NCBI RefSeq assembly: GCF_019645815.1
Contig: NZ_CP080997.1
Coordinates: 4,344,880-4,408,879 of the forward strand
DNA length: 64,000 nucleotides
Direction: 5' to 3'
Source of the DNA: Mycolicibacter heraklionensis
Lineage (GTDB): Bacteria > Actinomycetota > Actinomycetes > Mycobacteriales > Mycobacteriaceae
Below the pieces are notes generated by a model. That model was not told the origin of the DNA, made no database searches, and saw only the letters and a list, made by a program, of their open reading frames with translations. Both the position numbers and the translations under genes were made by a program. Shown here one piece after another: positions 46,210-59,200 of this stretch (positions are counted from its first letter, which is position 1; every line of letters begins with the position of its first letter).

Positions 46210-47157
46210 ATGACCCGCGATTCGCGGCGCCTGCGCTACGGGGCAGTGGCTCTTCCTGCGGTCGTCGTGTTCTTCGCAGCGCCGGCGGCGTGGGCTGCCG
46301 AATCGATCACGCTGGAGTTCGTGCGGCACGGACAAGCCGGCGACAACCTGGTGATCAACAACGAGGTGCCCGGTCCCCCGCTCACCGAACTCGGTCAACA
46401 GCAGGCGCAGACCGTCGCCGATCTTCTGGCCGATGACGGCATCACTGGCATCTACTCCTCGATCATGACCCGCGCGCACGAGACGGCGGATCCCTTGGCG
46501 GAGCTACTGGGCCTGCCCGTGCATGAGCTGGCTGGACTCAACGAGATCGACGCCGGTTTACTCGCGGATCTGCCGGTGAACGTCGGCGGCCTGCCGTTGG
46601 GGGCGGTGCTGTACGCCGCGGCACCGATGCTGTGGGCGTTCGGTCTGTATTTCGTTCCGCAGCTGGGTTCCTCGGATTTCAACGGGATGGTGTTCCAGGA
46701 TCGTTTCTCCGACGCGGTGGCCGCAATCTATGCCGGCAGCGAAGGCGGCGATACCGATGCGGTGTTCGCCCACGAGGGGTCGATCGTGTTCTGGACGTTG
46801 ATGAACGTCGACAACCCCGATTTCGGCATCATCCTCAACGAAGCGCTGACCACGGGTGAGCTGCTGCCCTTCACCGGTGTCATCGAAGTCCGGGGCAACC
46901 CGGAGGACGGCTGGACACTGGTCAGCTGGGACGGGCAGCCGGTGGCCGAAGATCCGGGACTGCTCACCGAACTCTTCGTCGATGTGCGCGACGTGATCAC
47001 CGCGCCGCAGATGGCGCTCTTCCACATCTGGGAAGCGCTGCTCAGCGGCGACCCGGCGGTTTTTCTGGACGTGATCCAGGCCGGCGCTGACGACGTCGGC
47101 ACGGCGGCTCTGCAGTTCCCGGTCGAAGTGCTGCACGACGTGCTCAGCGCGTTCTGA
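46210..47157 (+). CDS. Secreted histidine-phosphatase-superfamily protein
   Basis: A 315-residue protein from ATG 46210. A Sec signal peptide (LRYGAVALPAVVVFFAAPAA, cleavage near WAA-ES) is followed at once by EFVRHGQAGDN, the RHG phosphohistidine motif (residues 39-41). A supporting Arg lies in SSIMTRAHETADPL and the second His in VFAHEGSIVFW. It should act outside the cell on phosphate esters; the substrate is unknown. The last 100 residues are an unassigned extension. It is followed by a strong hairpin shared with the convergent PGRS gene. Confidence 0.82.
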   Translation: MTRDSRRLRYGAVALPAVVVFFAAPAAWAAESITLEFVRHGQAGDNLVINNEVPGPPLTELGQQQAQTVADLLADDGITGIYSSIMTRAHETADPLAELLGLPVHELAGLNEIDAGLLADLPVNVGGLPLGAVLYAAAPMLWAFGLYFVPQLGSSDFNGMVFQDRFSDAVAAIYAGSEGGDTDAVFAHEGSIVFWTLMNVDNPDFGIILNEALTTGELLPFTGVIEVRGNPEDGWTLVSWDGQPVAEDPGLLTELFVDVRDVITAPQMALFHIWEALLSGDPAVFLDVIQAGADDVGTAALQFPVEVLHDVLSAF

Positions 47158-47174
47158 TCAGGCCAGCCCACGAG

Positions 47175-47208
47175 CAAGCCCCGCACACACCCAGGTGTGC
47201 GGGGCTTG
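47175..47208. terminator. Strong bidirectional terminator hairpin
   Basis: A perfect 14-base stem (47175-47188 with 47195-47208; arm CAAGCCCCGCACAC) surrounds a 6-base loop. It lies between the stop of the phosphatase-like gene (47157) and the stop of the convergent PGRS gene (47224). Confidence 0.85.
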
Positions 47209-47223
47209 GTCGCGTCGAGACGC

Positions 47224-50200
47224 TTAGGGCGTCTTGCTGCCGTTCGCGCCGTTCGCGCCGGTCGCGCCGTTGGTGGCACCGGTGCCACCCGTGGCGCCGG
47301 CACCGCCGTTGATCTGACCGGCGTTGGTGCCGATGGATCCCGGACCGGTCGGCAGGGCCGGGGTGACGACGGTGCCGCCAGTCCCGCCGCTGCCGCCGAC
47401 ACCGACGGTGGTGCCGTTGCCACCGGTGCCGCCGGCGCCGCCCTTACCGCCCGACACGTTGTTGACTGCACCGGAGGAGCTGGTGGTTCCGTTGCTGATC
47501 GAGCTCGGGGGAGTCCCCTTGCCGGTCCAGCCCCAGCGGATGTTGCTGCCGTCGCCGCCCTTGCCGCCGGCGCCGCCGTCACCGCCGGTGCTGCCGGTCC
47601 CGACGCCAGCGCCGCCGTTGCCGCCCTTACCGCCCGCACCGCCGTTGGAGCCGGCCGCGTACTGATCGCTGCCGCCCATACCGCCGGCACCGCCCTTGCC
47701 GCCGACGAATCCGGTACCACCGTTGCCACCGGCACCACCGGTACCGGTGACGGTGATCGGGGTACCTGCCTTAGAGGCGTTTCCGGCGGTGTCGACGTAG
47801 GCGAGCGGCTGGATGTTTCCACTGCTGCCGCCCTTGCCGCCGGCACCGCCGTCGCCGCCGTTTCCGGCGTTGCCGGCCGCGCCCAGGGCCGTGCCGGCAC
47901 CGGCCGTGCCGCCGTTACCGCCGACGCCGCCGGCGCCACCGTTGGCACCGGTGCCGATGTTGTGACCTTGGAGCGGGTAGCCATCGTCGCCGTGGGTGGT
48001 GTAGCCGCCGTTGCCGCCATCGTTGCCGGCGCCACCCTTGCCGCCGTTGCCTCCGTTGGAGCCCACGCCGGTGGTGCCACCGCCGGCCCCACCGGCGCCA
48101 CCGTTACCTCCGGTGCCGCCGGCGCCACCCACGGTTCCGTTGCTGGCGGACTCGTTGAACTCCGGGGACGCCACCCCGTCGGTGCCGCGAGCGCCGTTGC
48201 CGGCGTCGCCGCCGTTGCCGGCCACACCGCCGTTGCTGTCGGCACCCGCCGTTCCGTTGGCCGCGCTACCGCCGGCCGCGCCGTTGCCGGCATTGCCGCC
48301 GGTCCCGCCGTTGCCGCCCTTACCGCCGGCCGCCGTGGCGTTGGCTCCGGTACCGCCGTTGCCGCCGCTGCCGGCCTTACCGGCATTGCCACCGGTGTCG
48401 GTGACGCCCGCACCGGCCTTACCGCCGTCGCCGGCGTTGCCGCCGTTGCCGCCGGCGGAGCCGTTGGAGCCGGCCGTGGTCGCGTTGGCGCCGGTGCCAC
48501 CATTGCCGCCGCTACCACCGGCACCGCCGTTGCCGAGCGCCCCGGCTGCACCGCCCTTACCGCCGGCACCACCGTTTTGGCCGACGCCGCTGGCCAGTGT
48601 GGTGCCGGAGCCGCCGTCGCCGCCCTTACCACCGTTACCGCCCGCGGTACCGGCCGAACCGGCCGCACCGTTGGCGGCCGACTGGCCACCGCCACTGTCG
48701 CCACCGGCACCGGCGGTGCCCGCAGCGCCCCGGTTACCACCGGTGCCGCCGGCACCACCGACGCCCGCCGTCGCCCCGGTGCCGCCACCAAGGCCCTTAC
48801 CGCCGGCGCCACCGTTACCGGCGTTGCCGCCGCTGCCGGCGTTCCCGCCGACCCCACCAACACCGTGGTGGTTGGCGGTGCCATTGCTGGCGGTACCGCT
48901 CGCACCGCCGGCGCCACCAGCGCCACCGTTGCCGCCCTTGCCGCCGCTCGCGGCGTCACCACCGGTACCGCCGGCGCCACCCGCCACGGTGGCGTCCGTG
49001 CCGGCCTTGCCGTCCGCGCCGGAACCACCGTTGCCGGCGTTGCCGCCCTGGCCGCCGGCGCCACCACTGGCCGCCACCGCGCCCCGGTCACCACCGGCAC
49101 CACCGACACCACCCTGGCCACCGTTGCCACCAGTGGCCGAGCTGCCCGCCGCCTGGGTGAAGCCATTGCCACCCCGGCCACCGGCGCCACCATCAGCACC
49201 CTGGCCATCAGCTGCTCGGGTAGCACCGTCGGCCTGCAGACCACCGATACCGCCGCTGCCGCCCTTGCCACCATTGCCACCGGTGCCACCGTTGGGGCTG
49301 CCCGAAGTGGTGGCATCGGTGCCCGCGGCGCCCTGGCCGCCCTTACCGCCGGCACCACCGACACCCGCGGTGCCATTCGTGCCGTCGCTGGCCGCCCCGG
49401 TACCGGTGCCGGCCTTACCGCCGATACCGGCGTTACCGCCGTTACCACCGTCATGCCCGGCGCCACCGGCACCGTTGTTCACACCCGCGACACCAGCACT
49501 GCCCGCATCACCGGCAGCACCAACACCACCGTTACCGGCATTGCCACCCGAACCCGCAGCACCGGTAGCACCCGTGGTCGACCCCGTACCGGCAGCGCCA
49601 CCATTACCACCGGAGCCACCGCTACCACCGGCGCCGCCGTTGCCGTCACCGGTCACAAACGAGCCGGCCGCACCATCAACACCGTTGCCGCCCTTACCAC
49701 CGGCACCACCATCAGCACCCGCACCCGAGGCAGCATGCGTGGAACCGTCGGCCTGCAGACCACCCAGGCCACCATTGCCGCCCTGGCCACCGTTACCACC
49801 GGAGGTACCACTGTCACCGGCGTTGACACCGTTGACACCCGCGGCACCGTCACCGCCCTTACCGCCGGCACCACCGACACCCGCCGAACCGTTGGTGCCG
49901 TCGGTGGCTGCCCCGGTACCGGTGCCGGCCTTACCGCCGATACCGGCGTTACCGCCGTTACCACCGTCATGCCCGGCGCCACCGGCACCGTTGTTCACAC
50001 CCGCGACACCGGTCGTACCCGCATCACCGGCAGCACCAACACCACCGTTACCGGCATTGCCACCCGAGCCCGCAGCACCCACAACGCCATTGGTCGACCC
50101 CGTACCGGCAGCGCCACCGTTACCACCGGAGCCACCGCTACCACCGGCGCCACCATTGCCATCACCGGTCACAAACGAGCCGGCCGCACCATCAACACCG

Positions 50201-53200
50201 TTGCCGCCCTTACCACCAGCACCACCATCAGCACCCGCACCCGAGGCAGCATGCGTGGAACCGTCGGCCTGCAGACCACCCTGGCCACCATTGCCGCCCT
50301 GGCCGCCGTTACCCCCGGAGGTACCACTGTCACCGGCGTTGACACCGTTGACACCCGCGGCACCGTCACCGCCCTTACCGCCGGCACCACCGACACCCGC
50401 CGAACCGTTGGTGCCGTCGGTGGCTGCCCCGGTACCGGTGCCGGCCTTACCGCCGATACCGGCGTTACCGCCGTTACCACCGTCATGCCCCGCGCCACCA
50501 GCACCGTTGTTCACACCCGCGACACCAGTCGTACCCGCATCACCGGCAGCACCAACACCACCGTTACCGGCATTGCCACCCGAACCCGCAGCACCGGTAG
50601 CACCCGTGGTCGACCCCGTACCGGCAGCGCCACCATTACCACCGGAGCCACCATTGCCACCGGCGCCACCATTGCCATCACCGGTCACAAACGAGCCGGC
50701 CGCACCATCAATACCGTTGCCGCCCTGACCACCAGCACCACCGTCGCCACCGGAACCGGTTGCAGCCCGGTCAACGCCGTTGACCTCCAGGCCGCCTAGG
50801 CCACCGTTGCCGCCCTTGCCGCCGTTACCACCGGCGACACCATTGACGTCAGCGGCCGTGCCATCGGCACCGTCGGTGCCCCTGGCGCCGTTGCCACCGT
50901 TGCCGCCGACACCGGCCGCGCCGTCGGTGCCGTCGGCGGCATGGTCACCACCGCCGCTGTCACCGCCGGCTCCACCGACACCGGCGTTGCCACCGGCGCC
51001 GCCGTTCTGGCCGTCACCGCCACCCGTGGACCCGTTGGCACCGTTGGCACCGTTGCCACCGTTGCCACCGTTGCCGCCGAGCCCGCCGACTCCGTGGTCA
51101 CCGTCGACGTGGCCGGTACCTGCGGCCCCGCCGTTACCACCGGCACCACCGTTTCCGCCATTGCCGCCGTCAGCGCCCGGGGTCTGACCGTTGAGGCCGT
51201 TGAAGCCGTTACCGCCGGCACCGCCGTCGCCACCGGTGCCACCGTCGCCCTGGTTGAGCTGCGTACCGTCGCCGGCGAAGCCACCGGCACCGCCGTTACC
51301 ACCGGCACCACCGTTACCGCCGGCCGTTCCGTCGATGCTTCCGGCCGTGCCGTTGCTACCGATGTAGCCGCGGCCACCGTTGGCGCCATCTCCACCGACC
51401 GTGCCGTTACCGGCCTGCCCGTTGGCGCCGGTCGTGCCGTCGCCGTTGTCGCCGCCGGCACCCGCCGCGCCTGCGCTGCCACCGGCACCACCGGCGCCAC
51501 CGTTACCACCATCAAGGTGGCTCGCGGTGCCGTTAGCGCCCTTGCCTCCGTTACCGGCGTTACCGGCGTTGCCGCCGTTGCCGCCGGTACCGCCGGCGCC
51601 GTGGACACCGTCAGTGGCACCGTTCAGGCCGACACCGGCGTTACCACCGGCCGCACCTGCGCCACCCGCGCCGCCGTTACCGGCGTTGCCACCTTGGCCA
51701 CCGTCACCGTTGTCACCACCGGCGAAGGTTCCGGTGGCGCCCTTGGCGCCGTTACCGCCGTTACCGCCGTTACCGCCGTTACCGCCTAGGCCGCCGCTAC
51801 CGGCGTGGTAACCGACACCGCTACCGGCACCACCGTCACCGCCCTTACCGCCTGCGCCACCGGCCTCACCGTCGCCGCCGGACTCACCCGGCTGAGTTCC
51901 GCTGCCACCGTTGGCGCCGTTGGGGCCGTTCGGTCCGGGCAGGCCATCGCCGCCGTAACCACCGTTACCGCCATTGCCCTCACCCGTGGCACTGCCACCG
52001 GTACCGCCGTCACCGCCGTGCTGCCCGCCGTCACCGCCGTCACCGGCGTTGCCACCGTTACCGGTCTCGGTGCCGCCGGCACCGCCGTCGCCACCGTCGC
52101 CACCGGCACCGGTCTGGCCCGTGCCGCCGTTACCGGCGTTGCCGCCATTGCCGTTGGAGCCGGCGTCGCCACCATCACCGCCGGCACCGCCGTCGTGGTC
52201 GCCGTTGCCGCCGTTGCCGCCGTTGCCGCCGTTGCCCATGTCGGTGCCACCGGCACCACCGGTACCACCGGAGCCGCCGTTGGAGTTGTCACCGTGGCCA
52301 TCGCCACCGTTACCGGCATTGCCGCCGTTGCCGTGGCTGCCGGCATCACCACCGTTACCACCGTTGCCGCCGTCGCCGTTGGGGTTCGTGTAGCCGTTAC
52401 CGCCGTCGCCGCCATCTCCCGACGGCGTGCCTTCGGCACCGTCGCCACCGTCGCCACCGGCATTACCGGTGCCGCCAGCGCCACCGGTTCCGGCACCGCC
52501 GCCGGAACCACCGGACCCGGCGTTGCCGGTGTCGCCACCCTTACCGCCGTTGCCGCCGTTGGGGTTCGAGGCGTCGCCGTCAGCACCCTTGCCGCCGTTG
52601 CCGGCTGAGCCGGCGTTGCCGCCGGCGCCGCCGTCGCCGCCATTGCCGTTGTTTCCGGCGTTGCCGTTGCTGGCACCGCCGCCGCTGCCGCCGGTACCAC
52701 CGGCGCCACCGGTACCACCCGAGCCGCCGTTGCTGCCGGTACCGCCGTCGGCGCCGGGAGTGGTGGCGTCGTCGCCGTCCGCTCCGCCACCACCGTTGCC
52801 GGCGTCACCACCGGTGCCGGCATTACCACCGGCACCACCGTTGCCCACGACCGAACCGCCGGCCCCACCAGAACCACCGTTGCCGCCGGCGCCACCGTTG
52901 GTGCCGTCGCCACCGGCCTGCGACGGGTCAGTGCTGTCGCTGCCGTCGGTGCCGTTGGAACCCGAACCGCCGTTACCGCCCTGGCCACCATTGCCGTGGT
53001 CACCGGCATTACCACCGGCACCACCATTGCCACCGGCCGTACCAGGCGCAGCACCCGGGTCCTTGGAAGCGTCATAGCCGTCACCACCGGCACCACCGTC
53101 ACCGCCGATGCCCGCCGTGCCGTCCGTACCGCCATTGCCGGCCGTGCCGGTACCGCCGGCACCGCCGCTGCCCGCCGAACCACCGGTCGCACCCTGGCCG

Positions 53201-56200
53201 ATAGCGCCGTCGTTACCGCCGTCACCACCCTTGCCACCGTCGGGGTTAGTGGCATCACCGTCTGCACCCTTGCCACCGTTACCGCCGACACCGGCATTGC
53301 CGCCGTTGCCGCCGTTACCGCCGTCACCGTTGGCGCCCGCCGAACCATTGGTCGCCGAACCACCGTTACCGCCGGTACCCGCCTTGCCACCGTCACCGGC
53401 GTTACCACCGACGCCGCCGTTACCACCGTCCTGGCCAGGCTGGGTGGCGTCGGCACCGTTAGCGCCAGTCCCACCGGAGCCACCGTTACCGGAGTTGCCG
53501 GCATTACCACCGGCACCACCGTTACCGACGACCGAACCACCGGAACCGCCCGCACCACCGTTACCGCCGGCGCCACCGTTGGTGCCATCACCACCGGCAT
53601 TGCCGTTGCCATCACCATCGGTGCCACTGCCATCCGCACCGGTGCTGCCATTGGTACCGCTACCGCCGTTGCCGCCCTGGCCACCATTGCCGTGGTCACC
53701 GGCATTACCACCGGCACCACCATTGCCACCGGCCGTACCAGGCGCAGCACCCGGGTCCTTGGAAGCGTCATAGCCGTCACCACCGGCACCACCGTCACCG
53801 CCGATGCCCGCCGTGCCGTCCGTACCGCCATTGCCGGCCGTGCCGGTACCGCCGGCACCGCCGCTGCCCGCCGAACCACCGGTTGCACCCTGGCCGATAG
53901 CGCCGTCGTTACCGCCGTCACCACCCTTGCCACCGTCGGGGTTAGTGGCATCACCGTCTGCACCCTTGCCACCGTTACCGCCGACACCGGCATTGCCGCC
54001 GTTGCCGCCGTTACCGCCGTCACCGTTGGCGCCCGCCGAACCATTGGTCGCCGAACCACCGTTACCGCCGGTACCCGCCTTGCCACCGTCACCGGCGTTA
54101 CCACCGACGCCGCCGTTACCACCGTCCTGGCCAGGCTGGGTGGCGTCGGCACCGTTAGCGCCAGTCCCACCGGAGCCACCGTTGCCGCCGTTGCCGGCCA
54201 AGCCGCCGGCGCCGCCGTCACCTTCGACGGATCCACCCTTACCGCCGGCACCGCCGTTACCACCGGAGCCACCGGCAGTTCCGGAACCACCGGCGTTGCC
54301 ATTGCCGTCGCCGTCGGTACCGCTGCCGTTCGCACCGGTGCTGCCGTCGGTGCCGCTGCCGCCATTACCACCCAGGCCACCGTTGCCGCGGTCACCGGCG
54401 TCACCGCCGGCACCACCATTGCCACCGGAGGTGCCCGGTGCCGCGTTCGGGTCGGTAGAGGCGTCGTAGCCGTCGCCGCCGGCGCCACCGTTGCCCTGGG
54501 CGCCCGACGGGATCCCCCCGTCCTGGCCGTCCGTCCCGTCGGTCAGGCCGCTGCCGCCAGTGCCGCCGCTGCCTCCGGCGGCGGAGTTGCCGCCCTGGCC
54601 ACCGTTGCCACCGTCAGGGTTCTCCGCGGTGCCGTGCGCACCGGCACCACCGTCGCCGGCCTTGCCGGAGTCTGCACCATCGCCCGCGTTGCCGCCGGCG
54701 CCCTCAGTGCCTGCCTTGCCGTGGGCCGAGCTACCGGCGGCACCACCGGCACCACCGTCGCCACCGGCACCACCGGCGCCGGCGCTACCGCCCGCACCGC
54801 CGTTGCCGTCACCGCCGTTGTCGAACGTCCCGTCCGAACCGTTGGCGCCATTGCCACCGACGCCGCCGTCGGCGCCGGCACCACCGGCACCACCGTTGCC
54901 GCCATCACCGGCGATCGATCCGCCGGCACCACCGGCACCACCGGTGCCGCCCTTACCGCCCGATCCGCCGGCCTGACCGGCGTCGCCCGGGTTTTCGCCG
55001 TTACCACCGGCACCACCGGCCGCGCCGTTACCGGCGTTGCCGCCGTTACCGCCATTGCCGTGGTCACCGGCGGCACCACCGGCACCGCCATTACCGCCGT
55101 TCGTTCCCGGCGCGGCGGTCGGGTCGGACGCGGCGTCATAGCCGGCCCCGCCGTTACCGCCGTTGCCACCGCTGCCGGGGGTGCTACCGGCCGATCCGTT
55201 GTTGCCTGCGGTCGCACCGGACCCACCGGTTCCACCGCCGCCGCCGACACCGACGTTGCCGCCGTGGCCGCCCGCACCACCGTCGGGGTGAGCCGCCGTG
55301 CCGTCGATACCGTCGCCACCGTCGCCGGGAGCCCCGCCGTTGCCACCGTTACCGGCGTTGCCGCCGGCCCCGGTGGTGCCACCACCGGCACCACCATTAC
55401 CACCGGTGCCGCCGCCGCCGCCATTGCCGCCCGCGAAGCCGTCAGCGTGCCCGGCGTCACCATTGTTGCCATCGAAACCGGCACCACCCACACCGCCGTT
55501 ACCGCCGACGCCGCCCTTGCCGTCGGTCGCGTGGCCGCCGCCAACCTCTTGGCCGCCGGCGCCACCCGCGCCACCGTTACCGCCGTTACCACCGGCGGTG
55601 CCGTCGACGTTGTCCCGGTCGCCGTTGGCGCCGTCCATGCCGGCGCCACCCGCGCCACCGTTACCGCCGGTGCCGGCAGCACCATTGCCGCCGCTGACGC
55701 CCTGCTGACCGCCACCCGAGTCGCCGCCCTTGCCGCCGGCCCCGGCGTTGCCGCCGTTACCACCGGCGCCACCGTCGTAGCCGCCCACGTGCTGGGCGTC
55801 CCCGTTGGCGCCGTTGTAGCCGTCGGCACCGTTACCGCCGTTACCACCATTGCCGCCGGCGCCGCCGACGCCGTGACCACCGGTGGCCGCACCCGTGCCG
55901 CCGACGCCACCGGCGCCGCCGTCACCGCCGGTACCGCCGGACGTACCGTCACCGCCCGGGTTGGTGCCGTTGGTGCCGTTGAAGCCGCTACCACCACGGC
56001 CACCAGCACCACCGGCGCCACCATTGCCGTCGGTCGCCTGGGAGGTGCCGTCAGCCTGCACGCCGCCTTTGCCGCCGTTGCCGCCGGCGCCGCCGGCTGC
56101 GCCTGCGGTGCCGTTGATGCTGGCGGCGGTGCCGTTGGTGCCGTCGAGGCCGGTGCCACCGATACCACCGTTGCCGCCTTGTCCGGCGATGCCGGAGGTG

Positions 56201-59200
56201 CCGCCGGCGGCGGTGGTGCCGCCCCCACTGTCACCCCCGGCGCCGCCCTTACCGGCGTTGCCCCCAGCACCACCGTCTTGACCGGCGTAACCGGCCTGGT
56301 GGGTCGCATCACCGTTGGCGCCGTTGGCGCCGTCCGCGCCGGCACCACCGTTGCCGGCGTTACCCCCGACCCCCCCGGCGCCGTGCGCACCGGCCTGGGT
56401 GCCGCTACCCCCGACCCCGCCGGCCCCACCAGTGCCACCATTGCCACCACGGGTGCCGTCGGCGCCGGGCGCATCACCATTGCTGCCGTTGATGCCGTTA
56501 CCACCGCGGCCGCCCTGGCCACCGGCACCACCATTGCCGGTGGTGGCGTGCGAGCCGTCGGTGTTCACACCCCCAGCGCCACCATTACCGCCGACACCAC
56601 CGGCACCGCCGGCGGTGCCGTCGGGATTCTGGAGGGTGCCGTTGGCGCCGTCCAGGCCGGTGCCACCCACACCACCGTTACCGCCCTTGCCGGCGGTGCC
56701 GTCACTACCGTTCGCGGCGGTGGTGCCGCCACCACTGTCACCCCCAGCACCCCCGATGCCGGCGTTGCCGCCCTTGCCGCCGTCCTGGCCGGCATACCCG
56801 CCGGTGTGCTGGGCCGTGCCGTTCGCGCCGTCCGCGCCATCAGCGCCGGCACCACCATTGCCGGCGTTACCCCCCACACCCCCAGTCCCATGCGCACCAG
56901 TAGAGCTACCGGTGCCCCCAACCCCACCGGCGCCCCCGGCGCCACCATTGCCCCCCCGGGTGCCATCAGCCCCCGGGGTCGCCCCATTAGCACCGTTGAA
57001 GCCACTACCCCCACGGCCACCCGCACCACCAGCACCACCAGCACCGTCCGTGGCCTGCGTGCTGCCATCGGCCTCCAGGCCACCAGCGCCACCGTTACCC
57101 CCGGCGCCACCCGCCCCACCGGCAGTCCCATCCGGGTTCTGCGCGTCACCGTTGACCCCATCCAGACCGGTACCACCCAGGCCACCGGCACCGCCCTTCC
57201 CGGCGATCCCGTCACTACCGTCCGCGGCGGTGGCACCGCCACCACTGTCCCCACCAGCACCCCCGACACCGGCGTTACCGCCGGCGCCGCCGTCTTGACC
57301 GGCATAACCGGCGGTGTGCTGGGCAGTGCCGTCGGCGCCATTAGCACCGGCGGCACCGTTGCCACCATTGCCGGCGTTACCACCGACCCCACCGGCACCG
57401 TGCGCACCCTCGACCGTGCCGGTCCCCCCGACACCGCCGGCGCCGCCGGCGCCACCATTGCCACCGCGGGTGCCCGCCGAGCCCGGCTCATCCCCATTAG
57501 CACCGTTAAGGCCGTTACCACCACGGCCACCCAAGCCACCGGCACCACCATTGCCGGTCGTGGCCGCCGTGGTGCCGTCGGCCTCCAGACCACCCTGGCC
57601 GCCGTTACCCCCGGCCCCACCAGCGGCACCGGCGGTGCCATCAGGATTCTGCGCGGTGCCGTTGACCCCATCCAATCCGGTGCCGCCGCGGCCACCGTTA
57701 CCGCCGACCCCGGCCACACCATCGCTACCGCTGGCCGAGGTGGTGCCGCCACCACTGTCACCGCCGGCACCCCCCTTACCCGCATTGCCCCCATGGCCGC
57801 CGTCCTGGCCGGCATACCCGCCCGCATGCTGGCCATCGCCGTTCGCGCCGTCACCCCCATCAGCGCCGTTACCACCATTGCCGCCGTTACCGCCCAAACC
57901 ACCGATGCCGTGGGCGCCGTCAACCGAACCGTGCCCACCCACACCGCCGTGACCACCAGCACCACCATCACCGGCGTTGGTGCCATCCCCACCCGGCACC
58001 GCCCCGTTGAACCCGTTGAAGCCGTTACCGCCGGCGCCACCATCACCACCAGCACCACCAACACCCTGCGCGGCGGACGAACCATCAGCCTGCAAACCAC
58101 CGGCGCCACCATCACCACCAGCCCCGCCCTGGCCACCACCGGTGCCATTAACACTGCCCGCGACACCATTGGTGCCCAAGAACCCATCCCCACCAACACC
58201 ACCATTACCCCCGGCGCTGCCCGACCCGTCCAGGCCATCAGCGACCGTGGTGCTGCCATCACCATTAGCGCCGCCAGCACCGCCGGCACCGAAGTCCCCA
58301 CCCTTGCCACCAACACCACCAGCACCGGCATCCGGATGCTCCGCCGTACCCGCGGCACCCGCACCACCAGCACCCGCAGCACCGGCATTACCACCATCCC
58401 CGGCCGCACCACCACCACCGGCAGCACCGGCCGCGCCATTGCTGGCGCTACCGGCCGCACCGCCGGCACCACCGGCACCCCCGGCGCCACCATTGCCGGC
58501 GTCCCCACCGGCCCCACCGTTGCCATCACCACCATCAGCGAACGAGCCCGCCGCGCCCTCAGCACCCGCACCGCCGGCACCACCCGCGGCGCCCTTGCCA
58601 CCAGCACCACCGGAGCCAGCGTTACCGGCCACCGCACCACCGGAGCCACCCGCACCACCGGCACCGCCGGCCCCACCGTTGCCGCCCGAAACCCCGGAAC
58701 CCCCCACGGTGGTGGCATCCGCGCCGGTCAGGCCGGCGAAACCATTACCGCCGAGACCACCATTGGCGCCGTTGCCGTGCGCACCACCATCACCCCCGAC
58801 ACCACCCGCACCACCAGAAGCGCCATCACCATTAGCCAACACGCCGGTGCCGTTACCACCAGCACCCCCGACCCCACCATTGCCACTGATCCCCGACGGG
58901 ACCTGCCCATCAGCACCCGGGCGCCCCGCATTGCCCCACAACCACGACATGAACTTCTCACCCGCAGCACCACCGAGACCGACAACAGTGCCGATCTGCC
59001 CGCCCGCGCCGCCATCACCACCATCACCACCACCCAGGAGGCCATCACCACCCAGACCCCCAGCGCCACCATCACCAGCCAGGCCCGCATTACCCCCCAC
59101 ACCACCATCACCGGCAGCACCGAAATGCCCACCCACACCCCCGACACCACCACGACCACCCGCACCACCATCGCCACCCACCCCACCGGCACCACCATTG

